Assembly (NCBI GenBank): GCA_031549345.1
Contig: JAVBPY010000010.1
Location: 124,001 to 188,000 of the forward strand
DNA: 64,000 nucleotides
Source of the DNA: CASFRF01 sp031549345
GTDB lineage: Bacteria > Verrucomicrobiota > Lentisphaeria > Victivallales > Victivallaceae
Direction of reading: 5' to 3'
The translations under genes and the position numbers were made by a program. Shown one piece after another: positions 32,330 to 40,422 of the stretch (its first letter is position 1; every line of letters begins with the position of its first letter). Below the pieces are notes generated by a model. The model did no database searches. It was given only the letters and a program-made list of their open reading frames with translations, and was not told the origin of the DNA.

Positions 32330-33091
32330 ATGAAATTAGCTACACTACTTCGCGAACTGGAACGCCGCGCCTCCTGCTCGATCAGCCTGGAGGCGCTTCA
32401 CCCCGCCTTCGTCCGGGCCGCGTCGCTGGCGCTCCCGCCCGATCAGTATGTCCACCACGCCGCATTCTGCCGCACACGGAAACTCGGCGAAAATTCGCAG
32501 GAGTGCATCCGCAACAAACGGCGGAGCCTGGAGATCGCCGCCCTCGGGCGCGCGTTCCGTGGGCACTGCCCGCACGGGATCGAAGAGCTTGCGCAGCCCG
32601 TCATGCTTTCCGGGCGCCTCGCGGCGGTCCTCTATTTCGGCGCCGCCTCCCCCGAAAAGACATTGGGAAACAATACGGGGCGCTATGCCAGGTTCGCCGC
32701 CGAATTCATCCGGTTGGAGCTGGAAATTTTTCTCGCCGAACACCCGGAGCGGCCGGGACGCGGCGAAGCCTTTTATCTGGAACAATGCCAGGCGTACATT
32801 GACCGGCAGTACACGGAAAATATCGGCCTCGCCGACCTGGCGCAACGGCTGAACACCAACGCCAATTATCTTGGCGGACTCCTGAAACGCGCCCGGGGCG
32901 CCACCTTCCGCGAGCTCCTGACGGAGCGGAGGATGGCGGAGGCCCGCATCCTCCTGCGGCTGCACCGCCACCTGACGATCCGGGAAATCGCATTCCGCTG
33001 CGGATTTTCCGACAGCAACTATTTTTCCACCGTCTTCAAACGCTCCTGCGGGGAATCTCCCGCAGCGTTCCGAACCGGCAGCACGCGGTAA
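32330..33091 (+). CDS. AraC-family regulator with PocR-like sensor domain
   Basis: The 253-residue regulator has an N-terminal sensory domain (residues 1-140) with the PocR pattern of cysteines and histidine (FCRTRKLGENSQECIRNKR and RGHCPHGIEEL). A C-terminal AraC DNA-binding domain follows at about 150-250: IGLADLAQRLNTNANYLGGL as the first helix-turn-helix and IREIAFRCGFSDSNYFSTVF as the second. PocR domains bind small molecules such as polyols. The divergent FAD oxidoreductase is the likely target, across a 103-base AT-rich intergenic region. The last 73 bases overlap the convergent glycosyltransferase gene. Confidence 0.87.
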   Translation: MKLATLLRELERRASCSISLEALHPAFVRAASLALPPDQYVHHAAFCRTRKLGENSQECIRNKRRSLEIAALGRAFRGHCPHGIEELAQPVMLSGRLAAVLYFGAASPEKTLGNNTGRYARFAAEFIRLELEIFLAEHPERPGRGEAFYLEQCQAYIDRQYTENIGLADLAQRLNTNANYLGGLLKRARGATFRELLTERRMAEARILLRLHRHLTIREIAFRCGFSDSNYFSTVFKRSCGESPAAFRTGSTR

Positions 33092-34656
33092 AAAACACCC
33101 GGACCGCGCATCAGTTCGCGCCAAAGTTCCTCCTCCCCTTCACCGGCACGTACCGCAAGAAAAACATACCGCATCTCTCCGGCGGGCGTGCGAAGCGTTT
33201 GCGCGAACATGCCATTCAGTAGAATCCAGCCTTTTTTTGCGTTCACAAGCTCACGACGCCGCTGAACTGCCTGCTCCGATGCGCCGGGCGGCAAAAGAAA
33301 CACCAGCACGTCGCCCGGCTTCGGCGGCTCCTGCAACGCAAAGAGGGCATAAATTTTCCCCGGCATCGTATCAAGTAAAACGGACTGCGTTTCGCCGGAT
33401 ACCTCCAACGTCGTTTCGCTCTGCGCTTCATTAATGCCGTTGAGGCCGTTCGTACGAACATATCCCCCCTGAAGAAGGAGACGTTCCCGCGGCGCAATGG
33501 AATTCCGCTGCCACTGGTCCGCAAGAACATCATCTCCGTTGTTCCAGAGGATCGGAAGACCGTTTGAACCACTGTAAACAACCAATGTCTCCGGCGGAAA
33601 CGTCCTGGTCGCATCGAAAACCCGCGTCCAATGGGGACCGGTCCAGGCCGGAAGCATCAGGCAATATCCTCCGACAATCAGAGGCGCGAGCAGGACGCCG
33701 CCGCGCCGCCAACGCGCGGCCAACCCGGCCAATCCCAGCGAAAGGGGAATAACGACCGGCAAGTACACCCGCGCTTCGCCCGCGCGGCTCAGGAGGGCGG
33801 CGGCCAGGGGGAAAACAACCAAAAGGCATGCGCACCAGCCCACACGCCGGCGTTTCAGGAAAAAAAATCCCGCAAACGAAAGGGGCAGCAAGGGCCACCA
33901 CCACAATTCGCGCAAGCGCGACACAAAAAATTCCCCGAATGCCGAGGCCGAGGCAATCGGAATACCGAACGTTTCCCGCCCCGCATTGAATTTGGCGTAG
34001 TTCAATCCAAAGTAGCCCAAGGCGAAAAGTCCGAGTACCGCGTACGACGTGAAAAGTTTTTTATTCCGCCGGCGCGGAATATAATGGAACAACCCGAGGG
34101 GGATAAGATACAAAAGCGAGGTGGGGAGCGAAAGAATCGCCAGAATCCCCGCCAGCGGAATTCCCCACATCCCCCATTTTTTTCCCCGGCTGAACGAAAT
34201 TTGCGCCCATGCGAAAAGGAGGAGAAAGAACAACTGGTATTCGTACCCGCGCGCGCACTGCGCATACTGCGCCGCCGACACGGAAAACGCAAGGGCAAAC
34301 ATACCCCACAACGCGACCCGGATACTCCGCGTTGCATACAACGCCACAAGACCGATAAGGGGCAAAGTAAGGATTCCCGCCAGCGCTACGGGGAGGCGCA
34401 TCACCAAAGGAACCGGTCCCGCAAACAGGGTCGTGATTTTGACCATCAAAGAATTGAACGGGTGGTTGTTCGGCGTGGCAAGGTCGGTAAAAATAACCGA
34501 AAGCGGTTGCGTGGAATAAAATGTATACGTCCAGATTTCGTCGTAATCCAAGGGATCGGAAAGATGCGAAATCCGCAGAAGCGCCCCCAGGAAAAGAATC
34601 CCGAGAACGCACAGGCGAAGGCGGCCCCGCCGCTCCGGCGTCGGGGCAACTTTCAT
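33019..34656 (-). CDS. GT-C membrane glycosyltransferase (family 39/83-like)
   Basis: The 545-residue integral membrane protein has about ten or more hydrophobic segments between residues 15 and 350, followed by a soluble periplasmic domain of about 190 residues. The acidic loop-1 motif DYDEIWTY after the first helix matches the catalytic Asp-Glu of PMT/ArnT-type enzymes, which use polyprenyl-phosphate sugars on the periplasmic side. NNHPFNS nearby is also typical. Acceptor unknown. Its ATG overlaps the nrdG stop by 4 bases (ATGA), so it may be translated from the nrd transcript. Its 3' end overlaps the AraC-type gene by 73 bases on the opposite strand. Confidence 0.8.
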   Translation of the reverse strand: MKVAPTPERRGRLRLCVLGILFLGALLRISHLSDPLDYDEIWTYTFYSTQPLSVIFTDLATPNNHPFNSLMVKITTLFAGPVPLVMRLPVALAGILTLPLIGLVALYATRSIRVALWGMFALAFSVSAAQYAQCARGYEYQLFFLLLFAWAQISFSRGKKWGMWGIPLAGILAILSLPTSLLYLIPLGLFHYIPRRRNKKLFTSYAVLGLFALGYFGLNYAKFNAGRETFGIPIASASAFGEFFVSRLRELWWWPLLPLSFAGFFFLKRRRVGWCACLLVVFPLAAALLSRAGEARVYLPVVIPLSLGLAGLAARWRRGGVLLAPLIVGGYCLMLPAWTGPHWTRVFDATRTFPPETLVVYSGSNGLPILWNNGDDVLADQWQRNSIAPRERLLLQGGYVRTNGLNGINEAQSETTLEVSGETQSVLLDTMPGKIYALFALQEPPKPGDVLVFLLPPGASEQAVQRRRELVNAKKGWILLNGMFAQTLRTPAGEMRYVFLAVRAGEGEEELWRELMRGPGVFYRVLPVRNAAGDSPQERLKTVEK

Positions 34657-35381
34657 AACACTTCCCCGGAAAGGCCCCGCACGCGCACGGGGAAATCAAA
34701 CATTTCCGTCAAATGCCGCGCGAGGGCGAGCAATTCGGAATCGGTGTACGTCGTTTCCGCGCGGAGGTCGTCGTCGAGGATTTCCACCGGATTGAACTGT
34801 TGGAGCATCCAGGCGCGAGCACCGCACGAGGCAAGTTCGCGCCCCATTGCTTCAAGCGTTTCCTTTGAATGCAGTGTGCGGTGCACCGTCGTCCGCACAT
34901 CCAGTGCAATCTCCGGGTGCGCAACAGCCAAACAAAACGAGCGCAAAACACGCTCCGCGACATCCGGCATATCTGTGTTCGTTACATCCTGGTACATGGA
35001 GGATGCGGTTTTGAAGTCGATGCCGAGGGCATCCGGCGGAGCCTCCGCCAACAACGCCTCCAATCGCTCCGGAAATGTGCCGTTGGTATCGAGCTTGACC
35101 AAATACCCGAGCCGATGCGCCTCCCGGATGAACGCGGCAAGATCCGGCTGGAGCATCGGCTCGCCGCCGGAAATTACGAGACCTTCGATCAATCCGCGCC
35201 GCTTTTTCAGGAAATGCGCCAACTCCGCGTCGCGAAAACGCGGCTGGCTTTCCGGATCGAGCACCAGACAGGGATTGTGGCAGAAGCCGCAACGCAAATT
35301 GCAGCCGCCGGTAAAAAACACCGCCGCAATTTTGCCCGGGTAATCAATCAGGCTGAATTTTTGAACTCCACGAATATCCAT
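34653..35381 (-). CDS. nrdG: Anaerobic ribonucleotide reductase activase (NrdG, radical SAM)
   Basis: NrdG makes the glycyl radical on NrdD. The 242-residue protein has the radical-SAM motif GGCNLRCGFCHNP (about residues 25-37) and SGGEPML for SAM binding. It resembles the longer NrdG/PflA-like form (TIGR02495-type) rather than the short E. coli NrdG. ATG at 35381 gives the standard N-terminus (MDIRGVQKFSLIDYPG); a TTG seven codons upstream has a closer GGAGG inside it but extends into non-conserved sequence. A strong terminator separates it from nrdD and the glycyl-radical gene, so it may be expressed at a lower level. Confidence 0.9.
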   Translation of the reverse strand: MDIRGVQKFSLIDYPGKIAAVFFTGGCNLRCGFCHNPCLVLDPESQPRFRDAELAHFLKKRRGLIEGLVISGGEPMLQPDLAAFIREAHRLGYLVKLDTNGTFPERLEALLAEAPPDALGIDFKTASSMYQDVTNTDMPDVAERVLRSFCLAVAHPEIALDVRTTVHRTLHSKETLEAMGRELASCGARAWMLQQFNPVEILDDDLRAETTYTDSELLALARHLTEMFDFPVRVRGLSGEVL

Positions 35382-35420
35382 AGTATTGAAAGGCGCCTCC
35401 AATAATTGGCCTGCAACAAA

Positions 35421-35450
35421 AAGGCGAAAGAACCGCCGTTCTTTCGCCTT
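35421..35450 (-). terminator. Intrinsic terminator between the glycyl-radical gene and nrdG
   Basis: AAGGCGAAAGAAC (35421-35433) and GTTCTTTCGCCTT (35438-35450) form a perfect 13-bp stem with a 4-base loop. On the minus strand it is followed by a T-run (TTTTTG). It lies 9 bases after the stop of the 49-codon gene and upstream of nrdG. Confidence 0.85.
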
Positions 35451-35459
35451 TGCCCGAAA

Positions 35460-35609
35460 TTACTTGCTTTCCGAGGACGCGGTGCTTTCCACCACGAACT
35501 TCTTCCGGTCGCGGAATTCTTCCTTCTTGCCCTTGTTCCAGTTGGAAACCGGGCGGAAATAGCCGCAGACACGCGAGTAAACTTCAGTCTTTTCTCCACA
35601 TTTCGCCAT
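35460..35609 (-). CDS. Stand-alone glycyl-radical domain of anaerobic ribonucleotide reductase
   Basis: This 49-residue gene follows nrdD by 20 bases and has its own AGGGA ribosome-binding site. It reads MAKCGEKTEVYSR, then VCGYFRPVSNW, then a basic region NKGKKEEFRDRKKF. RVCGY is the glycyl-radical loop normally at the C-terminus of NrdD, and KCGEKTE looks like the second half of the NrdD zinc ribbon. The main NrdD in this window ends before that point. The protein should therefore dock on NrdD and carry the radical glycine made by NrdG. I believe similar small NrdD-like genes occur in other genomes but cannot check. Confidence 0.8.
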   Translation of the reverse strand: MAKCGEKTEVYSRVCGYFRPVSNWNKGKKEEFRDRKKFVVESTASSESK

Positions 35610-35629
35610 GATGCAATCCCTTTCTTTAA

Positions 35630-37612
35630 TTAATTGTTATTCTTTTCAAGCGGACACGCGTGATGTTCGCCGCGGACATAGCCGTGTACGGGACAAATGC
35701 TGAACGACGGGGTCAGCGTAAAATAGGGCAACCGGTAATTCGTGGCGATCCGCTTGACCAACGACGCGACAAGCTCCGGATCGTCGATTCGTTCGCCGAC
35801 GAACGCGTGAAAAACGGTTCCTCCGGTGTACTGCGCCTGAAGCTCCGCCTGAAGATCCAACGCCTCGAAAAGATCCTCCGTGTACCCCACGGGGAGCTGG
35901 GTCGAGTTCGTATAATACGGATCGGTATCCCCCGCGCAGATAATTTCCGGAAAACGCTTCCGGTCCAGCCGCGCCAAGCGGAAACTGGTTCCTTCCGCCG
36001 GGGTCGCTTCCAAGTTGTAGATGTGCCCGGTTTTTTCCTGGACGTCCTGGATCCTGGTCTTCATAAACTCGAGGACACGGAATGCGAACTTGCGCCCCTC
36101 TTCGTCGCAGATCGACGCACCGAGAAAGTTCAAACACGCCTCGTTCATCCCGACAAGGCCGATGGTGCTGAAGTGGTGATCCATCGTCGGCAGGTACGTT
36201 TTGGAGTACGGCAAAAGATCCCCCTCCAGATGTTTCTGCACCACCTTGCGCTTGATCTCCAACGATTCAACGGCCAGGTTCATCAGATTTCCCAACCGCG
36301 CGAAAAACTCGCCTTCGTCTTTGGAAAGATACCCGAGGCGCGGCATATTGATGGTTACAACACCAATCGAACCGGTTTGTTCCCCCGCGCCGAAGAGACC
36401 GCCGGTCTTCTTCCGCAATTCGCGCATATCCATCTGCAACCGGCAGCACATGCTCCGCACGTCGCCGGGACTAAGGTCACTGTTGATGAAATTCTGGAAA
36501 TACGGCAGACCGTATTTTCCGGTTACGCGGAACAGAAGCTTCGCGTTTTCGCTGTCCCAATTGAAATCCTTCGTAACGTTGTACGTCGGGATGGGGAAGG
36601 TGAAAATGCGCCCGTCCCGGTCGCCTTCGGACATTACCTCGAGGAACGCGCGATTGATCAAATCCATTTCCGGCTGGTAGTCGCCGTAGACCGTGTCCTG
36701 AAGCTCCCCGCCCAGGAGAACCGGGTTCTCCGCGAGATCCCGCGGCACCACCCAGTCGAACGTCAGGTTGGTAAACGGCGTCTGCCCCCAGCGACTGGCG
36801 ATGTTCAAGCCGAAAACGAATTGCTGGATGCATTGCTTGATCTGCGCATACTCCAGTTTGTCCGCCCGGACAAACGGCGCCAAGAGCGTGTCGAACGAAT
36901 TGAACGCCTGGGCCCCCGCCCACTCCGTCTGAAGGGTGGAGAGAAAGTTCACAATCTGCCCGAGCGCCGTGTCGAAGTGCCGCGCGGGCCCCGCGCTGGC
37001 GCGGCCGCCGCGCCCCTGGAAACCGCGCTCAAGAAGGTCCCGGAGGCTCCATCCCGCGCAATAACCGACAATTCCGCACGAAAGGTCGTGCAGATGGAAA
37101 TCGCCGCCGGAATGCGCCTCGGCAATTTCCGGAGAATAGATGTTCGCCAACGTGTAATTGGCAACGACCGCGCCGGAAACGTGATTGAGCAAGCTCGCAT
37201 AGGAGTATCCGGAATTCGAGTTCTCGTTCACCCGCCAGTCTTCCTGGTCCAGGTAGTCGGAAACGAGGTCCTGCACGTTCATCATCAGGCGTTTCGCATC
37301 GCGTATCTGCCGGTGCTGCTGGCGGTGGAGAATGAACGCCTTGGCCGGTTTGACCAATCCGCGCTTGATGAACGCGTGTTCCACAAGGTCCTGCACCTGT
37401 TCGATATCCGCGACCTGGCCGTCTTCCCCGAATCCCTTTTTCAACAGCTCAGCAACCACGTCGCCGGCAATATTGCGCGCGATTTTATCGTTGGCGGTTC
37501 CCGCCGCGCGCAACGCCTTCCCGGCGGCGATCGCGATGCGGTCCTCATCGAAGTCGACGACGCGCCCGTCCCGTTTGCGGATTTTCGTGATGGAGCCTTG
37601 CTGCTGAAACAT
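35630..37612 (-). CDS. nrdD: Anaerobic ribonucleoside-triphosphate reductase, large part (NrdD) lacking the glycyl-radical tail
   Basis: NrdD reduces ribonucleoside triphosphates to deoxyribonucleotides without oxygen. The 660-residue protein has an N-terminal ATP-cone (KIRKRDGRVVDFDEDRI, about residues 8-95) for allosteric control, then the catalytic barrel with MCCRLQMDMREL and TGSIGVVTINMPRLGY. It ends in half of a zinc ribbon (CPVHGYVRGEHHACP) followed by LEKNNN and a stop. The RVCGY radical loop is missing and is encoded by the next small gene. ATG at 37612 was chosen over a TTG nine codons upstream because GGGGAGG precedes it at the right distance. Candidate NrdR boxes lie upstream. Confidence 0.93.
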   Translation of the reverse strand: MFQQQGSITKIRKRDGRVVDFDEDRIAIAAGKALRAAGTANDKIARNIAGDVVAELLKKGFGEDGQVADIEQVQDLVEHAFIKRGLVKPAKAFILHRQQHRQIRDAKRLMMNVQDLVSDYLDQEDWRVNENSNSGYSYASLLNHVSGAVVANYTLANIYSPEIAEAHSGGDFHLHDLSCGIVGYCAGWSLRDLLERGFQGRGGRASAGPARHFDTALGQIVNFLSTLQTEWAGAQAFNSFDTLLAPFVRADKLEYAQIKQCIQQFVFGLNIASRWGQTPFTNLTFDWVVPRDLAENPVLLGGELQDTVYGDYQPEMDLINRAFLEVMSEGDRDGRIFTFPIPTYNVTKDFNWDSENAKLLFRVTGKYGLPYFQNFINSDLSPGDVRSMCCRLQMDMRELRKKTGGLFGAGEQTGSIGVVTINMPRLGYLSKDEGEFFARLGNLMNLAVESLEIKRKVVQKHLEGDLLPYSKTYLPTMDHHFSTIGLVGMNEACLNFLGASICDEEGRKFAFRVLEFMKTRIQDVQEKTGHIYNLEATPAEGTSFRLARLDRKRFPEIICAGDTDPYYTNSTQLPVGYTEDLFEALDLQAELQAQYTGGTVFHAFVGERIDDPELVASLVKRIATNYRLPYFTLTPSFSICPVHGYVRGEHHACPLEKNNN

Positions 37613-37663
37613 TTCCGTAACCTCCCCTTTCAAATACAATGAGAAAATAGTTTGACTTATGTT

Positions 37664-37717
37664 AGGATACCACCGAATATAGATATTTCAAGTGCACCAA
37701 ACCACAATATGTTGTGT
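37664..37717 (-). promoter_or_regulatory. nrdD promoter with candidate NrdR boxes
   Basis: On the minus strand, TTGAAA (37686-37691) and TATCCT (37664-37669) are spaced by 16 bases. The segment CCACAATATGTTGTGT (37702-37717) matches the known NrdR-box consensus at about 14 of 16 positions. A weaker match, CCACCGAATATAGATA (37670-37685), lies exactly 16 bases away and fills the spacer between -35 and -10. Tandem boxes at this spacing are typical of NrdR, the ATP/dATP-sensing repressor of ribonucleotide reductase genes. Confidence 0.55.
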
Positions 37718-37819
37718 TTTTTTGCTTTTTATTTTTTTGAGGCATATTGCATGGCAAATGTTTGCTTTTTTTTATAAAAGACGTTACAGTATGATAAACA
37801 TGAAACGATGGAGGAAACC

Positions 37820-39274
37820 ATGCTTTGTATACGGGCCTTTTTTGTCATCCTCGCCGCCCTCTTGTTCTCAACCGGCGCCTTCGCCGCGGAGTGGACCGCC
37901 CCCGACGGACGGAAGTTCGACATCGGCAGCGCCCCGCAGTTCCGGAACGGCGACCGCGTCCTCTGGGCCGGGGACAGCATCACACGCTGGCACTTCTGCT
38001 ATTTCCGGTACATTGAAATGTTTTACCTCACACGCTATCCGGATCGGAAAATCACATTCTTCAACGGCGGCATTTCCGGTTCCACGGCAAAATCGCTGAA
38101 TGCCCGCTTCGACGTCGACGTCGAGTTCTGGAAGCCCACCGCCATCGCCGTCATGCTCGGCATGAACGACTCCTCCTACGGGCACTTCCGTACGGACAAC
38201 GCGAAGATCACCCCGGAATACCGGGATAAGACCATTGAGGCCCTTCGCAAAGATTACGTCGCGGAAATGACCCGCCTCATCGACCGCATGAAGGCCCTCC
38301 CCTCCGTGCGCGACATCACGCTCATCACCCCCACCTTCTGGGACGAATACTCCGCCAAACCCGTGCGCGGCAGCCAGCCGAACCTTACGGGCAAGGACAA
38401 CGAATTGAAAGTTTACAGCAAACTGACGCAAGAACTCGCCCGCGAGAAAAAACTCGCCTGGGTGGACGCGGGAACGCCCATGCGCGAATATTTCCTCCAG
38501 TCCTTCGCGAAAAACCCCGCCTTCAACATGCTCCCGGACCGATGCCACCCCGACGAGAACTCCAACGCCATGCTCGCCCGCACCTTCCTCGCCGCGCAGG
38601 GAGTAACGCCGTACAACGCCGTCATCCGCGTGGAAAACGGTAAAATATCCGGCGAAGAGTGCACCATCAGCACAACGAACGTCTCCGCCGGGAAAATCGA
38701 ATTCACGTACCTTGGAAGCGCTCTTCCGCTGGTCATTGAAGACCGCTACAAAGAACTCCTCCCCATGCTCGCCGGATTCCCCGGCGACTTCCGCGGCTCC
38801 GTCACGGTGAAGGCCGAGAAGCTCGCGCCGGGGAACTACATCCTCAGCGCCAACGGAAAACAAATCGGGAAAGCCACGGAAAAAGAGCTTGCTGCGGGCG
38901 TCAACCTCGCCGCCTTCCCCAATTTCCCGGATTCGCGCCAGTCCGCGGAAGTCGTCGCGCTGAACGCGCGGCGCATTTCGCGGTTGCTCGACACCGCCCG
39001 CCCGTACGTCGACGCGGTCGGGCGCATCCGCGCCGCCCGCGAAATCGCCCTCCGCCAGAACAAACCCCTCCCGGACGACGACCACGAAGCCCTCAAAGAA
39101 ATGCTCCGCCGCGGTCCCGTCCGCGACGAAGAATCCCTGAAGCGCCTCTTCACCTTCGGCACCCCCGAAGCCATCGCGGCGTGGTCCAAAGAGTTCAGCG
39201 ACCTCACCGACCAGCTCTACGTCCTCAACCAGCCCAAACCCTGCCGCATCGGCATCGTTTGGGAATCGAAGTAA
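37820..39274 (+). CDS. Secreted SGNH/GDSL hydrolase
   Basis: The 484-residue protein has a signal peptide (MLCIRAFFVILAALLFSTGAFA) and an SGNH esterase domain: block I AGDSIT with the catalytic serine (about residue 55), block III GMNDSS, and block V DRCHPDENS with the Asp/His pair (about 237-240). Residues 270-484 form an extra C-terminal region with a beta-domain and a helical end that I do not recognise. Secreted SGNH esterases of this kind usually deacetylate plant or host glycans or act on lipids. A GGAG site lies 5 bases before the ATG at 37820. The aldo/keto reductase gene follows 11 bases later, so the two form an operon. Confidence 0.88.
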   Translation: MLCIRAFFVILAALLFSTGAFAAEWTAPDGRKFDIGSAPQFRNGDRVLWAGDSITRWHFCYFRYIEMFYLTRYPDRKITFFNGGISGSTAKSLNARFDVDVEFWKPTAIAVMLGMNDSSYGHFRTDNAKITPEYRDKTIEALRKDYVAEMTRLIDRMKALPSVRDITLITPTFWDEYSAKPVRGSQPNLTGKDNELKVYSKLTQELAREKKLAWVDAGTPMREYFLQSFAKNPAFNMLPDRCHPDENSNAMLARTFLAAQGVTPYNAVIRVENGKISGEECTISTTNVSAGKIEFTYLGSALPLVIEDRYKELLPMLAGFPGDFRGSVTVKAEKLAPGNYILSANGKQIGKATEKELAAGVNLAAFPNFPDSRQSAEVVALNARRISRLLDTARPYVDAVGRIRAAREIALRQNKPLPDDDHEALKEMLRRGPVRDEESLKRLFTFGTPEAIAAWSKEFSDLTDQLYVLNQPKPCRIGIVWESK

Positions 39275-39285
39275 GGAAACAAATC

Positions 39286-40422
39286 ATGCAATACCGCGAT
39301 TTCGGAAAAACCAACTGGAAAATATCGGCCCTCGGTTTCGGCGCCATGCGCCTCCCCATTCCGGATGTTCCGTTAACCGGGCCGGAGCCAGATCTTGCTC
39401 CGGCGGTGGACCTCCTCTGCCGCGCGTTCGCCGCCGGGGTCAATTACGTGGACACGGCCTATTTCTACTGCAACGGGTGGAGCGAAGTCGCCGTGGGACG
39501 CGCCCTCAAGCGGAACAATTACCGCGACACGGTGCGCCTCTCCACAAAACTGCCCTTGGGCAACCTTAAAACCGCCGACGACTTTTGGCGCATCCTGGAA
39601 GAACAGCTCGGCAAACTCGACACGCCGTACATCGACTTCTACCACTTCCACGGCATCGGTGAGGCGGCGTTGGAGGGACCGATCAGGGAATTCAAGCTCT
39701 TCGACCTTGCCGCCAAGGCGCGCGACCAGGGATTGATCCGGCATTTGTCCTTCTCCTTCCACGACAAACCGCAGGCGATGAAACGTTTGATCGACACCGG
39801 GGAATTTTCCTCCGTCCTCTGCCAATACAACCTCCTTGACCCGGCGAACGAGGAAATGATCGCCTACGCGGCGGAGAAAGGACTCGGCACCGTGGCCATG
39901 GGGCCGGTGGGGGGCGGGCGGCTTGCGTTTGCGGGGGGCGTTTTTGAAGACGCGCTCGGCGGGAAATTCACCACGCCGGACCTGGCTCTTCGTTTCGTCC
40001 TCAGCCATCCGAAGCTTTCCTGCGCCCTTTCCGGCATGGGGACGCCGCAGATGGTGGACGAAAACGTCCGTGTGGCCGACAGCCGTGCCCCGCTCGGCGC
40101 GGAGGAACGCGCCGCGCTCGTCCGTGTACGTGAGCAATGCTCCGAACTGCGGAAAATGTACTGCACCGGGTGCAACTACTGCCGCCCGGCCTGTCCGGTT
40201 CATGTGCACATCCCCGCCGTGCTGGAGGCGCTCATTTTCTACCGCGTCTACGGTTTCAAGGAACATGCCCAAAATCGCTACCGGCAGATCCGCCCGCGCG
40301 AGGACAAGCAGGAATTCAACGCGTCCGCCTGCATCGAATGCGGGCGTTGCGAGGCCCAGTGTCCCCAGAAGCTTCCCATCCGGCAATACCTGGCCGAGGC
40401 GCGGAAACTTTTCAGCGAATAA
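39286..40422 (+). CDS. Aldo/keto reductase with C-terminal ferredoxin domain
   Basis: The 378-residue protein has an AKR barrel (GFGAMRLP; VDTAYFYCNG with the catalytic Asp-Tyr; KLPLG; DFYHFHGI) and a C-terminal 4Fe-4S domain. The two clusters are CTGCNYCRPACPVHV (about 291-305) and CIECGRCEAQCP (about 349-360). Members of this ferredoxin-linked AKR family are common in anaerobes; substrates are not established. A GTAAGGA site precedes the ATG at 39286. It shares a transcript with the secreted SGNH hydrolase, which suggests the pair processes a sugar-derived product outside and then inside the cell. That link is inference. Confidence 0.87.
   Translation: MQYRDFGKTNWKISALGFGAMRLPIPDVPLTGPEPDLAPAVDLLCRAFAAGVNYVDTAYFYCNGWSEVAVGRALKRNNYRDTVRLSTKLPLGNLKTADDFWRILEEQLGKLDTPYIDFYHFHGIGEAALEGPIREFKLFDLAAKARDQGLIRHLSFSFHDKPQAMKRLIDTGEFSSVLCQYNLLDPANEEMIAYAAEKGLGTVAMGPVGGGRLAFAGGVFEDALGGKFTTPDLALRFVLSHPKLSCALSGMGTPQMVDENVRVADSRAPLGAEERAALVRVREQCSELRKMYCTGCNYCRPACPVHVHIPAVLEALIFYRVYGFKEHAQNRYRQIRPREDKQEFNASACIECGRCEAQCPQKLPIRQYLAEARKLFSE

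Noticed and set aside
33631..35343. A 570-codon plus-strand open frame opposite the GT-C transferase and nrdG
   Set aside because: It spans two well-supported genes on the other strand and is Arg/Lys/Gln-rich low-complexity sequence.
35660..37642. A 660-codon plus-strand open frame opposite nrdD
   Set aside because: It mirrors nrdD almost exactly, has no recognisable motif and an unnatural Arg/Val/Leu-rich composition; high GC in the third position of the real gene keeps the antisense frame open.
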